Of a stretch of 64,000 nt of DNA, positions 60,601-64,000 are shown one piece after another. A program made the position numbers and the translations under genes. Origin of the DNA: Pempheris klunzingeri (lineage: Eukaryota > Chordata > Actinopteri > Acropomatiformes > Pempheridae); assembly GCF_042242105.1 (NCBI RefSeq), contig NC_092035.1, positions 6,730,477 to 6,794,476 on the forward strand, in the 5' to 3' direction. Under the pieces are notes generated by a model. The model searched no databases, had not been told where the DNA came from, and worked only from the letters and a program-made list of their open reading frames with translations. Position 1 is the stretch's first letter, and every line of letters starts with the position of its first letter.

Positions 60601-63600
60601 CCTTACTGTGATTGCCTTCAGATACACACAGTGCAGACAAGAAGGAATCCTAAGCACCTCCATGTGTTTTTGGGCTAAATGCTTTAAACTGTCTCCTTGG
60701 CTCGTCATGTGTGGTAGCTGTCACATGACTATTTTGACTTGTGCTCAAAGCCGTACAGCTAATATGATCAGCGGTGGATTCTAATGATGACACATACTTT
60801 GTATGACCAGGCCAATTGGGGACCGCAAGAGTAATGACAGTCATCTGTGGAGGGGGTTCTGGTCTGCACTCATTTCAAGGCCCCTGATGGGGCTGAGCAG
60901 CAGGGTGGAGCTGGTCCTTTCAGTAGCTGGCTGCTGACTCAAATTGGGCCACAAACCAAACCAGATTCCCACAATTAGACAAGCAAGCACTCTGCAATTC
61001 AATAGACAGATGCATTCCAGGCCAACTCACTGCCTCTCGTCTTGCTGGGATACATTTTTCAATGAAGTTCAATGAAGAGGATTTCTGTGTTTCTGCTACT
61101 TGGGTCCAGGACATCAATTCTGTGAATCCTATGTAACAGAATAAACTAAATAGAATTCAGCAGCATGCTGGACTACAGGCATACTCACATCTGGCCGTAG
61201 CCTTAGACTCTAAATCACAAAGGGGGAGACGATGCAAAGGTCCAAAGTTCACTGCACAGCTGCTGCAACCTGACGGGAAAGTCCTTTGTCTATTATATGT
61301 TTGAAAGAAAGCAGAGGGGAAAATACAGTCTGTAAACATCGACATTAAAGAAACAACCTTTGTAGGTTGGAATTGTAAGGCTGTAATAAACAGTGTTATC
61401 TTTTTCAACACATGACCAAGACAGGTTCTTAAAAACCACAGAACCATCAAGCAACATTGAGAGGTCATGAATAACTGGATTCTTGGCTGTTTCCTTCAAC
61501 AGATGAAAAGAGCAGATACTGCTCTGTGGGCCACACTGCTTGAAAATATTTCAATCTGTTATCTTTCGAGCACAGAAAGGATCTGAAAGAGACACCAGCT
61601 CAAGATCATAAAGCAACAATCAAAGATTAAAAATATGGAATCGTGAGAAATGTTTCCTCGTCGTAGAACTGAGCTGATCTTCGGCTAACATTGAAAACAT
61701 ACAACAAATATGCATCTGATTGGTCAAGAACAAATGAAAAGCTTGTCAGAACGTTTTGTGGTGCTATTCCCACAGAAAAGGTTTTATCTTTTAACTTTTA
61801 CTTTTCTATAGTTTGGTGGGAAAACAATTTATTCAGTAATGAAACTTCTCGATGCAGTGAGTTATCTTCCAACTGGTTTTTATTGTCTCTTAATCTTCTT
61901 TTATTTGTTCTTTTGCTTCCTTTAGTGTCTGTTTCTGTTTTATAAATTATATTTTTATTCACATTTTTCACATTCACGTTTTTATGCATTTTTATCATCA
62001 AGTGTGAAACACCTCATAACTGCTGTTTTAAAAAGTTCTATGCAAATAAAGTTCACCTACTTATTAACCTTTCCATGTCGTAGCTTTCATTGAAAGTGGC
62101 AGAGTCCACCATTCCAACACCGGATTCAGATTGAAGTGGCCTGTAATCCAGCGTAGTTTACTGTTCGCTCTCTTGTATTTTCTTACAACTAATGCAAATT
62201 AGAAGTGTTGATCACTGGGTGGCCTTTACTGTGAAGAAATGTAAAGAACATGTAATATGCAAGGATCAGTTTTCAATACATGAAGCTACAGATACGTTTT
62301 AGTCATACTGAAAAGCTACGGAGTTGACAGCCAGTTTGCTTGAGAATGCTCCTTGGAAATCAGAAATCCACGATTGGTACGATGTCAGTACACTGAACTC
62401 AGCAGTCTGGCAGATTTACTGAGGCCACCACAAAATACCATCAAAGCCACAAGTTTTGTGTCGCCTCTTTTCAATTTGGCAGCGTATTTACTGAGAGTGA
62501 AGATCGTGTGATTTACTATGAACACAGGCATTTATTAAAACACTTAACTCTGACTCAAAACACTAAATCTTAGTGTGATAGAAATGTAGTGAGCATCCCA
62601 GCTGCCACAGAGGAAGAAAGGGGTTAGCTCAGTGCTGCTTTCGTTACCAAGGAATCTCCACATCTACACTGTGTTCCCATGCACTGAAGAAAGGATGGAG
62701 CAGTCCTTTCAACTTTTCTTCAAATTCACTTTCTCTGTTGCTCAGACATGAAGTGTTTGATGTTCAGATGTGTTGCTGTAGGACACAAATTCTCCACAGC
62801 CAGAGCTCCCTGGTACTCTTTGATTCATCAATCAGCTACAGCACCATGTGAATATCTCCAGTCATTCACTGATCATAGTAGGTTCCTCCACTGAAGCTTC
62901 CCTGTGTTTTGTTGCATCTTAGAGGAAGAGGATGTGCATTGATTAGCACTAATCCTGTTTTTGGTTTCCTATGATGTCACTTTCCATAAGAGACCATCTA
63001 AGCACAGGAAAGGAACTGTGCAGATGAACAGAACAAAGTGTGGCAGCACTTAAAGCTGATGACTCTTTCAGTAACGAGAGCGAACAGGTGGTCACAAGAT
63101 GTGTGCATTTCCAAACTGTATTTAAGTAGGTTCTGGGTCACAGACAGGCAGCTTTATAACACAAAGATGTCCCGGCAAAGTGGAGCTCTGTGAGCAACCT
63201 GGTTTAGCTGTCGGGCCTCTTTAGCCACAGGAGGAAAAACACGCATCACTGCAGTCTAATCAGTATTTAGGGTGGAAAATGTTGATTTCACTGGCAGGAA
63301 GAAAGCTTTGGTTGGAAGTTAGATGAGGCAGCACAGTGTAACACTGGTTGGGTGCCCCAGTGCCCTGACTGTTATGATGAATGCAAGATTTAACAAAGAG
63401 AGTCAATCTCAAAGTGTTCTCAAAGTGTGAGTCTTCCAGGCTGAATCTGCTGAACTAATGGGGGATTTCCTCATGGCTCCAGATGTTTCGTCTTTCTGGA
63501 AGACGAGACTGTGGCTGTATTCCCAGAGCGATGATTGCACGTCTCTAGTCCTGAAGAGTATTGGTGACCTACTTCCTTCACTGAAAATGCTAAAATGAAC

Positions 63601-64000
63601 ATTTTTTTTCCATTTGTATTTGTTCTGCTCTCTTAGGCCAGCTGAACAAAAACCACATTCTACTTTTGAATATTCTCAATGCAAAAAAGTATATTAAGTC
63701 AGACACTTCTGTATGTTTCCTGAAGCCTTTTTGGCAAATCCTCCTCTTTCCTAGTTATTTTGAAAACATCTTTCTCACTTATGGATGTCATTTATGGTAT
63801 AATGGCAAACATTCTTGAATCTTTTGCTTCCCCTGTCTCAGCAATAAAAAAGTTTGTGTTTTTCACTCGGAGCTTAGTAGAGTCAGGTGGAAATCTTTTA
63901 TCAAAATGTGGGGAAATCCCTTTGCATCGCAGTTTGTGAAAGACAAATAATTTACAAATGAGGACATACAACCTGCATCAGCATTTTTCAGAGGCAGATT

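Larger units (their letters stand above)
56970..64000. other. Intergenic region downstream of glycogenin, no gene seen
   Basis: Both strands lack exon series or recognisable domains. Repeats found are a palindromic element (59033-59139), an LTR-like fragment (59993-60138) and a Tc1 remnant (60145-60600). The rest looks unique and AT-moderate. The next gene should lie beyond the right edge. Confidence 0.6.

Overview
This window is nuclear DNA of a ray-finned fish, most likely a teleost. The genes are split by introns with GT-AG splice sites. TATA boxes and AATAAA signals are visible, and the proteins resemble vertebrate proteins. Tc1, hAT, Polinton-like, LTR and SINE-like debris of fish type lies between and inside the genes. 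Most open frames in the window are chance. The real genes were found by joining exons across splice sites and checking reading phase.

Layout. (1) 1-2353, minus strand: the 5' part of an immunoglobulin-superfamily receptor or secreted protein that runs off the left edge. (2) 7444-17325, minus: a complete seven-exon dhrsx, a short-chain dehydrogenase. (3) 12767-14818, minus: zbed1, an intact domesticated hAT transposase, in one coding exon inside the first dhrsx intron. (4) 21383-25414, plus: a ten-coding-exon CD99-like gene whose protein has a signal peptide but no membrane segment. (5) 27617-45815, plus: cd99 itself, with a membrane exon and also an alternative terminal exon that would give a soluble form. 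(6) 48702-56732, plus: a glycogenin gene, best called gyg2 from its position. (7) 56970-64000: no gene seen.

The order dhrsx (with zbed1 nested), CD99 family, glycogenin matches human pseudoautosomal region 1 and its border (DHRSX/ZBED1, CD99, XG, GYG2). The window is therefore the fish counterpart of that block. XG and CD99 are tandem relatives in mammals, and the two CD99-family genes here sit in the same place.

The most interesting structure is in the CD99 pair. Almost all their exons are short symmetrical phase 1-1 modules that alternate an acidic Leu-Asp-Ala motif with a Pro/Lys/Gly linker. One exon pair in cd99 has been duplicated in tandem. Polinton-type sequence lies on both sides of the second copy, including a 1.83-kb element with inverted ends and a perfect 6-bp target duplication. 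The first intron of cd99 carries three separate minisatellite arrays. Both genes can encode soluble proteins ending in a leucine-rich, probably helical tail.
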